This document shows, in pieces, positions 1 through 11,800 of a stretch of DNA of 64,000 nt (its first letter is position 1; each line of letters begins with the position of its first letter). A program made the position numbers and the translations under genes. The notes below the pieces were generated by a model. It worked only from the letters and a program-made list of their open reading frames with translations. It ran no database searches and was not told the origin of the DNA. The stretch spans positions 8,580,826 to 8,644,825 of the forward strand of contig NC_064770.1 of NCBI RefSeq assembly GCF_011397635.1. The letters run 5' to 3'. The stretch comes from Epinephelus fuscoguttatus. Lineage: Eukaryota; Chordata; Actinopteri; Perciformes; Serranidae.

Positions 1-8
1 GTTATGGA

Positions 9-20
9 GGTCATGTGACC
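9..20. promoter_or_regulatory. M-box / CLEAR-like E-box near the spns1 transcription start
   Basis: The 12-mer GGTCATGTGACC contains TCATGTGA, the M-box bound by MITF, TFE3 and TFEB. It differs by one base in its core from the CLEAR consensus GTCACGTGAC, which drives lysosomal genes. It lies about 250 bp before the donor of the presumed non-coding first exon of spns1, itself a lysosomal transporter gene. Function is inferred from motif and context only. Confidence 0.45.
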
Positions 21-46
21 TGCGGAGCGGCAGTTCGGTCAGATCC

Positions 47-57
47 AATATGGCGGC
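47..57 (+). promoter_or_regulatory. YY1-type AATATGGCGGC motif overlapping a 9-codon uORF
   Basis: AATATGGCGGC matches the YY1 element often found just downstream of TSSs of vertebrate housekeeping genes. Its ATG (50-52) opens a nine-codon reading frame that ends in TGA at 77-79. If this stretch is in the spns1 mRNA it is an upstream ORF. The same bases would then serve as DNA element and uORF start. Confidence 0.4.
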
Positions 58-266
58 GTTGCAGAATTGTCATCACTGAGGTGTCCTGAAGTAAATATTG
101 AGTTTTATTTAAATGTCATTCAAGACACGGTGTTCACGGGAGGACTTTTTATTGTAAACCATCAGTATGGGTTCTGCATAGCATTCACAGCTCTGTGTGA
201 GTGAGAAAGTACCTGGAGCGGCGGCAGAAAGAAGAAAGAAGCGTCAGCCCTGACTCATCCTCCCAG

Positions 267-3200
267 GTAAACAACACAAACAACAGGCGAACAGCCGCTT
301 GAGTGTTTACAGCAACTGGCTTAACACTAGTTAGCTGCACTGTGAACCTTCGTGTGGACAATAAAATTAACCCAATTTGTTTTGTTTCAAAAACTGCGAT
401 TTTCTTATTGCATCACATTCAGTTTTTATGGACGTATTTTCTATCATTCTTCGAAGGAGTTTCAGATGACATCGGTGTGGCTAATAAGCACTGTTGGATA
501 TGTGTAAACGAAACATTGAGATAAATGTCACACCTAAAACTCTTAAAAGTAAGGTGTGGTTTGTTGGAAGGTTGGACACATAAAACTTAGGGAATCCTGA
601 ATGGAGTCTGGCATGGCATCCCCCTGCCCAACTTTGCCTAAGTTGCATTGTGGCCAAGCGAGGTGCTTAAAACTGGCACAGTGTGCTGTTTTCTGCGTGC
701 ATTTCTTTTGAAATACACTTTTGGTGGATTATATTTCGTCTGTCGAGTTCATCAGAGGGTCTGTTAAATATCTTGCGTCATATCGCGATAGATACACAGT
801 GACGTTTGGTTGTAAAGAGGTACAACACTACCAGCAATCTGAATTGAGTTTGGAGTACTATGCTCTCTGTGCTAGTTTAATTCATTTTGAATCATCTAAT
901 ATATCAGCCGAATTTATCATAAGACCCCATAAAATGTCCCAAACAATTTCTCAGCTGTCACAAAGTGACGTTTCATTAGTTGCAAAGCCAGATACATAAA
1001 ACTAACAAAATTGTGAATGTAGCCTGGGGTGCTATTCTGTCTGTGGTATTTCTTTTGATTTACCTAACATATCTGCTGATTCATCAGAAGACCCATTTAA
1101 ATGCCCCATGTTATACCTCAGGGATCAAAACATAATGTTAGGTTTGTTAACAAAGCGAGGTACATAAACCTGGCAGGAGTGGAGTTTGGAGTAGTGTCCT
1201 ACACCTGGGTTTGCTGATGGTAGTTTTATCAGTTACATCTTATTATTTACATGTGTACACCGTGTAAACATTTAAATGTCAGTCTGGGACAGCAGTAGTG
1301 TGGATTAGTGAGGCTCATATCTTGTACTCATAGCTCTTTGATAAATGAGACGTGTTTGCAAATGAGGCAAAGGTCAACACAACTGGTTGGCCACTCTTTA
1401 CATGCGGTGCACTCCTACAGTGTCGCCGTCTGTCCCTGTTTTTTTAAAAATCTATTAATTTTTTAATTGAGTAATTTTTTTTTGCAAGTCACATGGAAAC
1501 ATCAGAACAAGTGACCAACAAATACAAGGGACCAGCATGAAAACAAACAACAGGGGAACTGTCCTTTTTAAGTAGTCATTGGCCAAGTCCAAGAAGAATA
1601 GAGCAATAATATAATATAATCATGTCATGACAAGCTTTTCAGGACGTATATTGCTATTACTTATTGGTTAAAATCTTTACAGCTCTCTTAAATTTGTCTG
1701 ATTGTAAGGGATGGACATGAATTTAGTTTTTTTAAATAATTATTACAACATCGATACAGGGCCAGCAATGATTGATTTGTGACTAATATAAACCAATTGA
1801 TTGATTATTTGGTCAATAAAATGTCACAAAACAGTGACAAATAGTAGAGTCCATCACGGTGATGTCATCAGATGTGTTGTTTTGTCTGACCAGTAGTCCA
1901 AAACCCAAATATGTGCAGTTTAGTATCATAGAAAACAAAGACAGCCATCGAATCTTTAAAGAACTGGAACAACAGAATCCTTCATGTTTTTGCTTTAAAA
2001 TGACTTGAACAAATCAATGATCTTAGCTAGCGCTGCTGATTTAATTTTCTTTAAATGAATTATTCCAGTTGTTGCAACAGAACAAATGCACAGTAGTATA
2101 ACCAAGTGTTAATTTGAGGTGTAACTTTGAAAAACAATGCAAACATGAAACAAATATGACTTTAAAGGGAAATGGCAAATGGGCAATGGTGCAATAACTT
2201 CCACATATAAGTGACCTATAAATATTCTCTACTTTATATAGTATTTAAGAAATTAAATTATTACATGCTGAACAAGAAAAAATAACCAGCAACAATTCTG
2301 TGGCCGCAGTTTTTCCAAAGTGATGATTTTCTGTTCATTTATGTCATTTTAAATGGAATAATTTTATTTAATTTTTTAGTTTTGTTTCCACTGGTAAGAA
2401 AAAACAAGTCATTTGCAGATGTCACTTTGGGCATTTTTCACAATTTCCTATGTCTTACTGACCAAATGATTAATCGAGAAAATCGTTGTCAGATTTTCTT
2501 GTTTGTTGCAGCTGTGCGTTGTTTCATATGTCTTGCACAGGAAACATGTCAGATCCAGTTCACAGTGAGTTGCTATACAGAGTAAGAACAAGACCGCTTA
2601 AACTAAATCATTGTCAGCTGATGAAGTCAGGATATCAGCTACTTTCTCCACAACAGAAGCATCCTCGGTTACACACACAGCATCTGAGAGGAAAATGAAA
2701 TGTAGGCTACATTTTATCAATGCTTTAAAGAACAACCAGGAGGGAATGTGCTGTTATTGTGCGTGCTGAATTTGTAACTATGCAAATATCTCCAACAGGA
2801 AAACTAATGTGTGTGCACTGTAGAAAAGGTCTGAGAATTTTTCTGCACGAGGATGCACTAATTGTTGACCACATCAGCATGTCTTAGTCATGAGTTCCTC
2901 GACAGAAATGATTGTTCCATGTTGGAATCACATTGGATCACATGACTGTAGTTTCATTATGTCATGTCACACCGGCTTCTCCTTTCTCTGCCTCTTCCTC
3001 TTCTTCAGCTCAGGGTCTTCAGCTCAGTGCAGCTTCATAGCAGCAACAGAAGCTTTTATGTTTTTCTCTTTCAGACAGTGAAGTTGTTTTTAAGGCCACC
3101 TGCATCAGTTTTGTCTCAAATAATACACGGAATCTTATATTTACTCAAGTTCTGTCATTTTTAACCAGTTAGCTTAATTTAGCTTAGCTTAGCATAAAGA

Positions 3201-5880
3201 CTGAATATAAGGGGGGGGGGAGGGGGCAGCTAGCCTGGCTGTTGTTAAAGCTGCCAGTAAATGAGCAGAAACTCCAGGAAGTCTCTTTGATTGTTTGTAA
3301 CACCGATATCACAGAGACTAAATCTCTGTTAAATCTGTTCATCTGTAATGAAATATTCATGCCCTGTTACCTTCAGTATGTGAAGAGATCTTCATTTTTC
3401 TTGCATGCCTCCATGGATAATAGCAAACATATTGACATATTGACTGGTTGGGGACCATGTTTAACAGCAAATAATATAATAAAACATCCGTTTACAAACT
3501 CTCATACAACTCATGCAGTATAATCTAAGTCTCATCTGTCCAGTCATATGCTTGGTACTTCCCAAACACATGCATTTTTACTAAAAAAAAATACACCTTA
3601 CATTCTTAACTAAACCAAAAGTGAAACTTCTCTTTGCTCTCTTCAAAGCCAGACTCTAATACTAAGGTTTTTTAGTCATTGCGTGCGTTTGGGAAGTACT
3701 GAACATACATCTGCATAAATGAGACTTGGATTATACTGTTTCTGTTAAACGTGGTCCCCAGTCATTTATAAATCATTATGTTTGTAGTTTTTCGTGGAGG
3801 CATGCAAGAAAAACAAAGTTTTCTTCTCAAATTTGAGGTAACTCAACATGATAAACTGTTTTACAAATGGTTAATTTTGTGGCTGGAGCAGTCCTTCAAG
3901 AATAGTTTTGAGGTACTTGTACTTCACTTCAGTGTTTCCACTTAATGCAGCTTTATACTTTGACTCCACCACATTTATCTGACAGCTGCAGTTACTATGA
4001 AATGTGATCATCATATTAAATATGCTTGTTATAGATGAAATAAACAGTTGAGCTATACCACTACAACATGCAGATGCTACTTAGATGGTAGTGAAACAGA
4101 ATAGTAATGATATGAATAATGAATATATAAGAGTATTTGTACAATGTGGTTATGATACTGGAGATACTGGAAAAGTTGAGTACTTCTCCCACTACTGGAT
4201 ATAGTATCTCTGTCTGAGGAAGTAATAATGAACTTTAAGGGAACGGTCTGTCTCTGTTGATAAGCTTTAAATGTACTTTTATTTAATATTGCAAGACAGT
4301 ACACCACAAACAGTTCTACTTTTAAAGGCACTGTTTTATGATTGGCCTCCCATTTTAATTTTCATGCAAGTATCTTGCATGACCTACTGCTTCAGTTGTA
4401 CAGTAAGGCTGTACTGGAACCAGATCAAACTGTGGTAAACAGGATTTTCCAGTGTAGCTGCTGCCACTGTTTAGACTGCTACTTCAGGTCAAACATTTCA
4501 TCACACCATACAAGTCACTGTTGTTCTGTGTTGTACTTTTGAAATCATTTATAGTTGTTGTGAACAATTTCAATCCTCGTCTTTGATGATGATTTTTTAA
4601 AAATGTGTTTGAGCCTACCTATTGCCCTAAAGATTTATAGATTGTCTACATGACTCAGTGTTTCACTTTTTTCCCGTTTCTAGTTTTTGATTTGTTGTAA
4701 TAGCACACAGTAAGTTTCTCTCTTTATGTTGATAAAGGTTGGTGAGCTATAAAGATATGAGAGCCAGTGATGGAGTCTATAAAACTCTTATTTTTTTTAA
4801 AAAAAAAAAAAAAAAAAGGATGTAGGGCACAGATTCATACAAACAAAGTAGTGATTTCTGTCCCAACTTCACTGACTTCCAGGTGCATGGAGAAGGAAAA
4901 ATGTCTGAAGAGGTCAAAACTCCAGCAACACTAAAAGTAAAAGTAAGAGCAAAGTAAGAGCAACTTCATTGTGAGACCAGAGCATATAAATGAGATGGGG
5001 AAGTGCTGCTGGAGTTTTTACCGTGTCAGATTTGTAAAACAACCGTGTACAAGGTTCTGTTTATAAATCTCTTTAATCACTCCTTTTCTTATCAATACCT
5101 CCGTCACTTTCATCACTCTGAAGATCTGTCAGTGAAAAGAATGGCACAGGAACAGTGTGATTTTACTGGTTGTGTTGCATCAGTGAGGTTCAGTCATACG
5201 TGTCCAATATGCACTGATGTGGTTATGTATTGTACAGCTGCAGCATCATTGATCCAAATCACTGTCAGTCAGCATTATTATTAGTAATATAAAGGGAATA
5301 AATGTGCGTCTGTTAATATTTTAGAGATAGCTTTATAGAAAGTGGTAACCCAGAAACAAATTGTGTCTTAATATTAAATATTTTTCTGTCACCACCATAT
5401 GATCCCATCCTCAGATCTCTCTAGAGAACCATGTGGTTTTTTTATTAGATAATAGACAGGAAATAAATTTGCAGCTACAATGGATAAATCATTTCAGTAA
5501 TTTCTTTAAGCTAGTATGCCAATACTTTCCTTGTTCAGCTTCTTAAATGTGAAGATTCACTGTTTTTCTTTGTGACAGATGAATCAAAACAAGATGTTGG
5601 TTTTGTCCTCAACATTTTTCACTATTTTCTGACATTTATGCACTAAACAGTAAACGGGAAAAATAAAAAGCAGCGTAGTCCTTGATAAAGTTAATTTCTA
5701 GCTGTAGTTATGTAGAGGTGTACTTATGTTCTATGTGTGTCTGATATGTTGTATTTGATAAATATATTGTGCAATAAACCAATAAAACCAAATGAATGAC
5801 ACATTTATGGACTGTCTGTCAACATTTCACTGAATAATAATTATGATGAACTAATCATCTTCACTGATCTCCCTCCTCAG
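267..5880 (+). other. spns1 intron 1 (5.6 kb), no gene seen
   Basis: A long AT-rich intron. Contents noticed: a TTAGC-rich dispersed repeat with a G-run (about 3165-3290), a TACTTTTACTT-type repeat near 3900-4200, and an A/T homopolymer tract around 4790-4817. Small open frames here lack codon structure or homology and are not called. Confidence 0.6.
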
Positions 5881-5888
5881 CAGCAGCC

Positions 5889-8800
5889 ATGTCTCTGGGC
5901 GAGCCCACATCGGATTCTGCGCCATTCTTCTCAGATGACAGTGAGGCGGAGGGTCCAGAGGAGCAGGGCGGGGCTGCGGCTCAGCGGCCCCAGGAGGAGC
6001 CGGCCAGCGGGGTGTCTAGCGTCCGAGCGCTGCTGACCGTCTTCATCCTCTGCTACATCAACCTGCTCAACTACATGGACAGGTTCACTGTGGCAGGTAC
6101 AGTACACCTCCTGCTGCACCGTCACAGCCAATCAAAGGATTGTACCCTGATCACTGGTTTCCTGAAATATTAGTAAATATTAGAGATGTTTATTCCAGCA
6201 GACAATATAAGATGTTTTTATGCAATAACATCTTTAGGCAAGACTGATTTAAGAAGCTATATTTAACAGAAAATGTTTTATCTTAGAGTCATCTCCTGAT
6301 AATTTACTGGAGAGAAAAAAAATGATAATAAGTGATGATATAAAGAAAGAAGCAAGAAATTTCCCTGAGAGTAATGCTAAATTTAAACCTCCAAAAATAT
6401 TAACTAATCATTCATTTACTATTAAAAACTTAATTATTCTAAAATGTTAAATGGTGGGCTTGCCTTTGGACATACTGGACTTTAACAATTTCGGCCAATA
6501 ACTGCGCATCAACTAAAGACTGGAAATTAATTTTAACAGTGACTATATTTTCCATATACGTTGTACCAAATACTTGGAAGTAAAAGTTTTTTTTAGGAAA
6601 GTTGGAATTTATTCATAAATTTTCCAGAAATTGGGAGCCTGGTAAAATAAAAGCCATTTTATTGGACCAATAAGCAGAATAAACAGACTCATTTGAATAT
6701 GCAATAAATCATACTTGATAGAAGTTTAAATGTTTTTGTTCAACAGGTGAAAAGATTTGTCTTTAAATGCTCCGTCATTCAAGGGTTAGATGCTTAAAGT
6801 TATGATGGCGGCACTAATGATTATTTTTGTCAGCGAATTATCACAGTTTCTTTAGTTTAAGCTGACACTTTTAGATGTTTTGTTTTGTCTGACTAAACAA
6901 TATTTAGTTTACTGAAACAAAATACACATTTTTTGTTAAATATGACAACAAATCGATCATTAAAATGATTAGTTGTTTTACTGTTGCGTGAGAAGAAAAA
7001 TAAAACCACTGTGTTGACTCCACCAGGTGTTCTCCCCGACATTGAGCAGTATTTTGGGATTAATGATGAGAAGTCGGGCTTGCTCCAGACAGGTAAGAAG
7101 TCAATGAAAACAATGCTAAAAGGTGTTTAAGATCCATCACATCGCTGAAACACCATGCAGAAATGACCTCAGGTCCGCACTGTAAAGATTATATGTTGTT
7201 GTATATCATAAAACAACTTCTTTAAATCAGTGACAGGATGTCGACAAAAGAGCATTAATAGTCTCTGTGAGGAACTGTTTTTGTTTTTGTTTTTTTTTCT
7301 CAAATATAGATAGAGGAGTTGTTGTTCAAACAAATACTTATCAGATAATCAGAATAAACAAAGTTTTATATTTATTTATTCACAGTTCTGTTTTCTTTTC
7401 TTTTTTTAAAGATTATTTTTGGCTTTTTGCCTTTAATGAACAGAACAGAGTGAAACGGGGAGAGAGAGAGAGTGGGGGTTGACATGCAGCAAAGGGTTGC
7501 AAGCCGGAGTCGAACCTGCGACCGCTGCAGTGAGGCATCACCTCTATACATGGGGCACCGGCACTATCCACTACGCTACCGACGCCCCACACAGTTCTGT
7601 TTTCAAAGTTAATTGATATCAAAATGTCACAGTAGACTCCAGGGAAGTAACGATTTTAAAATTATCTGAAAACTTCGAAAATATTTTTGCACCACATTCA
7701 CTTTGAAGTGTTGTAGATTTGTTTTTATGCCTCTGCACAGGTGATAGCCGTGGCCTGAAGCATTATGTTTTCAAATTGTCTGTTTGTCCATACGTACGTA
7801 CATACATGTGGACAGTCGGACAGACAGACGTCCTATTCTTGTGACCACGACCACTGATTAGACTTTGGTGGTCAAAGGTCAAGTGACACTGTGACCTTGC
7901 ATCCATTTCTTTTCCTTGTTCCATTTCATGAATGGGAATTTCCTCAGATTTGACAGAAACATCCACTTGTGCTCAAGAATTAATTGTATGAATTTAGTGA
8001 TTGAAGGTCATAGGTCAAGGTCACTGTGACCTCACAAAACATGTATTGGGCCATAACTCAAGAATTCATACAGTAATTATGACAAAATTCAACACAAATG
8101 TCTAACAGGATAAAATAATGAAGTGATGACATTTTATATCCAAAAGGTCAAAGCTCAACTTCACTGTGATGTCACAATGTTCTACAAAAGCATTATACTT
8201 AACTCAGCCTCATATCTCAAAAACAGAACAGGAGACATTTGGTCAGATACTGAATTGGTGACACTAATCTTGGGTGTCCACTTTGAAACAGTGCTGATTG
8301 TACAGATCTTCTGTGCTGCTGGGAGGAAGATGTGTGTGTGAAGCACCACCAAGTGGTAATGCTAGATGTTTCTGAGACTGTAAGTGAGTTTAACACAGGA
8401 TTTTACCATCTCTATAATAAGTAACAATACAAAATCTGCTCTAAATACCAGTGGTGAGCAAGTATTTACATCCTTTACTTCAGTAAAAGTGCTGATACCA
8501 AACTGTAAAAGTACTCTCTGACAAGTAAAAGTCCTGCATTGAAAATGGAACTTCAGTAAAAGCATGTAAGTATGATCAGGAAAATGTACCTAAAGTATTA
8601 AAAGTAAAAAAATAAATAAATAAATTAAAAAAAAAATCCTCTGTGATTGGACGTTGATGAATCCACTTATCGGTTCAGCTGTACTTGTATAAACTGTCTG
8701 GGTTTTGTGTGTAACATCTTGATTTGTAAAATAACTGGACTGTCAGATATATTTGATATTTATAATATTTCCCTCTTAGATGGAGTAGATTAGAAGTGAA

Positions 8801-11800
8801 AAGTACTTGTACTTAACTTCAGTACAGTGATTGAGTAAATGTACTCAGTTACTTTCATTCCTGAGAGTGCTCGCCTTTTTGTTTCCTTCCAGTTTTTATC
8901 TGCAGTTACATGTTCTTGGCTCCGGTCTTTGGATACCTGGGCGACAGGTACAACAGGAAGATCATCATGAGTGTTGGCATCACATTCTGGTCTTTGGTGA
9001 CTCTTGCCAGCTCCTACACCCCCAAAGAAGTAAGTTCTTCTTCTTCTTGATTTCCTCCTGCATGATGACATAAATACTGAACCACATTGACGCCAAAACA
9101 GTTTTTGCTTTAATTTGATTGTTGAAATCCTCCTCCCTTGCTTCCCATTTTGCAGCATTTCTGGGCCCTGCTGTTGACCCGAGGCCTGGTTGGAGTCGGC
9201 GAGGCCAGTTACTCGACCATCGCTCCCACCATCATTGCTGACCTCTACGTGAAGGGAAAGAGGACAAATATGCTCTCCATTTTTTATTTCGCCATCCCTG
9301 TCGGCAGGTGGGTTTAATACACAGGGCATCCTTTGGGTCTGACAGATTTATTTATTTTATATTGTCCTCTGTGGAGTCTGGAGGGTGCTGATGGAAGGAT
9401 TATAGCCCTTTGAAAACTCTTAACTTTTGTTTTTGTTATTCCTTTTCCATATTGTGATTGCTCTGATTTAACTAACCTGTCTTCATTATCTAAGAAAGGA
9501 GGAGCTGAAGAGCTTTCAGCGGGTTTTGGCCTGTTATTGTGAGACTCCATTTGAAAATAAAAATTGCTGACTTCAACATATAAAGACGGAAGAAGGAAAT
9601 GAAATAATTAATTTTGAAAATTAAATTACTTAACATTGCATTATTATTGCATTAAATGCAGTTTTAATTTCATAATTCAAGCTAACTTTTTTTGGATGTT
9701 AAAAGTCTGGTGACACACTTCAGGATCCACATGTTTGTAGCTTATAAATGCTGCTGAGGGTCAGACAGCCATTGTTAAATTATGTTAAATTATTCCTGTT
9801 AACATTATTTTGCCTGCCTTCTGTTAACTTTGGTAGCTCCTCACTAAAGTAAAATTGACGTACAATCAAAGAGCGTAAATGTGCACTTGAACACGATTTA
9901 TCTTTTTATTTATTAATGTCAAACATTAACTGTTTCATCTGACCTTCTTGTCGATATCTTTTCTTCCTGTCAGTGGTCTCGGATACATCGTGGGATCACA
10001 AGTCGGTAACTTAGCGAAGGACTGGCACTGGGCTCTGCGGGTAAGTCTGACAGTTTTTATTATGCCTCCGACGTGCTGGCGACACCTGTGGCCAGAGACA
10101 TTGTGTTTTCAGGTCGTCCGTCCCATTCTCAAGAATGGCTGACAGACATGGATGTAAACTGTAACTATAACTTGACTGGTTTTTGGAGGCGTACAACCAT
10201 GAGGTGGTAATTTTAGTTTTTCCTGATGTAAGCTGACATGCTGGTGTTGTTGTTTGTGCCCAGGTTGTGTTCTACCTGTACGCTCCTCTCACATTGTCCC
10301 CCGTCCTCAGGTGACTCCAGGGTTGGGACTGATTGCGGTGCTGCTGCTGCTGTTCGTGGTCCAGGAGCCTAAAAGAGGAGCCGTTGAAGCTCGGCCGGAG
10401 CATCACCTGCACCAGACCAGCTGGCTGACTGACCTGAAGGCCTTGAGCAAGAAGTAGGCTCAATAGCACACACTTCTGCTATCATTCATTTGGTCAACTG
10501 CAAATTTGGTTAAAAAAAAATTGCGCCAATAGAATACAAAATCATATATGTGGGTGCTGCAGCATTAGTGCATCTTGTGGCCTCATTGTAGTTTTAAAAC
10601 TTATTTAGAAATGGTAGGGTCTTATTATTTTAGTGGCAGCTTGGAGGCTACAGGGTACGTACATAGTGACATAATATGCCTACATCAGCTTCCACATGAG
10701 ATGTGTACATAATTAAAGTCATATATACAGTTTAGTATGATAGATTGATACACATACAAAACTTCAATGACAATGTACTCATAAATGAACCTGAGCATCC
10801 TGCATTTATTCTTCCTTTCATATAAACTGTGCTCAGTCTTAGTTACTGCTCTTTTCCCCTCAGTTTTTATAGTGGAACTAACACCCAGCTAAACCAAGAG
10901 CAGTCTGATCCAATAAATCCTCCCGTCATGAAGGTTATGATGTTCAGTTTGTGTTGACGCTGTTTCACAGAGGGGTTGATTCAACAGTGTGATCATTATG
11001 CCTCCATGCTGGCAATAGCCATAGCCAGAGGCTGTTTTCGGGCTGTTCATCTGTACATCTGTCTGTACGTATGTCCCATTCTTGTGAACGCAATATCTCA
11101 AGAATGCCTTGAGGGAATTTCTTCAAATTTGGCACAAATTTTCACTTGGACTCAAAGATCAAGGTTACAATGACCTTGTCTGTCTCCTTCTTGTGAATGT
11201 GATATCTTAAGAATACCTTGAGGGAATACCTTGATGTCAGGAGCAGAAGAGGAGACATTTAAACAGACACTGAATTGGTGACACTAATCTTGGGTGTCCA
11301 CTTTGTAACTGTGCTGATTGTATAGATCTTCTGTGTGAAGCATCCATGTTTTCACAGACATCGATGTAAACTGTAAGAGAAACTTGACTGGTGCGTAGAG
11401 GCATGCCACCGCGGGGCAGTAATTGTAGTTTTTAAGGATGTAATTTGTGGTGCAGCTGAACTGAGAGGTGTCTGTATCAGTGAGTGTAAACACCTCTGCC
11501 TGTTTCACCAAATTCATAACCTGAGATCTTTTCATCTTCTTGCTTATTTTGACGCATTTCACGAATCAGAGCAATACTTGTGTGCTAGCATGCAAGAGGA
11601 TTTTTGTAAAGCGTGACGCTGCCTTCGTTTGCAATCTGCAGTGCTTTGCACATTTCTTCTGTGAAATGGTGCTTTGTGGCTCTTTCTGTAAGCCATCCTG
11701 TCATGTCTGAGTCACCGTGGAACATCTGCATCATGGAAACCTACATTTGACTGACAGAAAGTCATTTAACAGATACACAGAACAACAATGTGACGTGTTT

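Larger units (their letters stand above)
1..266 (+). other. spns1: spns1 5' non-coding exon (5' end not resolved)
   Basis: CpG-containing sequence ending in a consensus donor CAG|GTAAAC at 266/267. The next coding-exon acceptor is at 5880, where the spns1 ATG follows eight bases later. The stretch carries the M-box, the YY1 motif and a short uORF. It probably contains both promoter and first exon, but the exact TSS cannot be placed from sequence. Confidence 0.5.

Noticed and set aside
7500-7589. tRNA gene on the minus strand
   Set aside because: Pol III boxes are present, but the body is a SINE with an A-rich tail and exact flanking duplications. No full cloverleaf.
10254-10457. spns1 exon read through to a TAG stop at 10454-10456
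   Set aside because: The TAG is part of the donor AA|GTAGGC. Splicing to 12027 restores SKNYSFVLS, matching the known protein.
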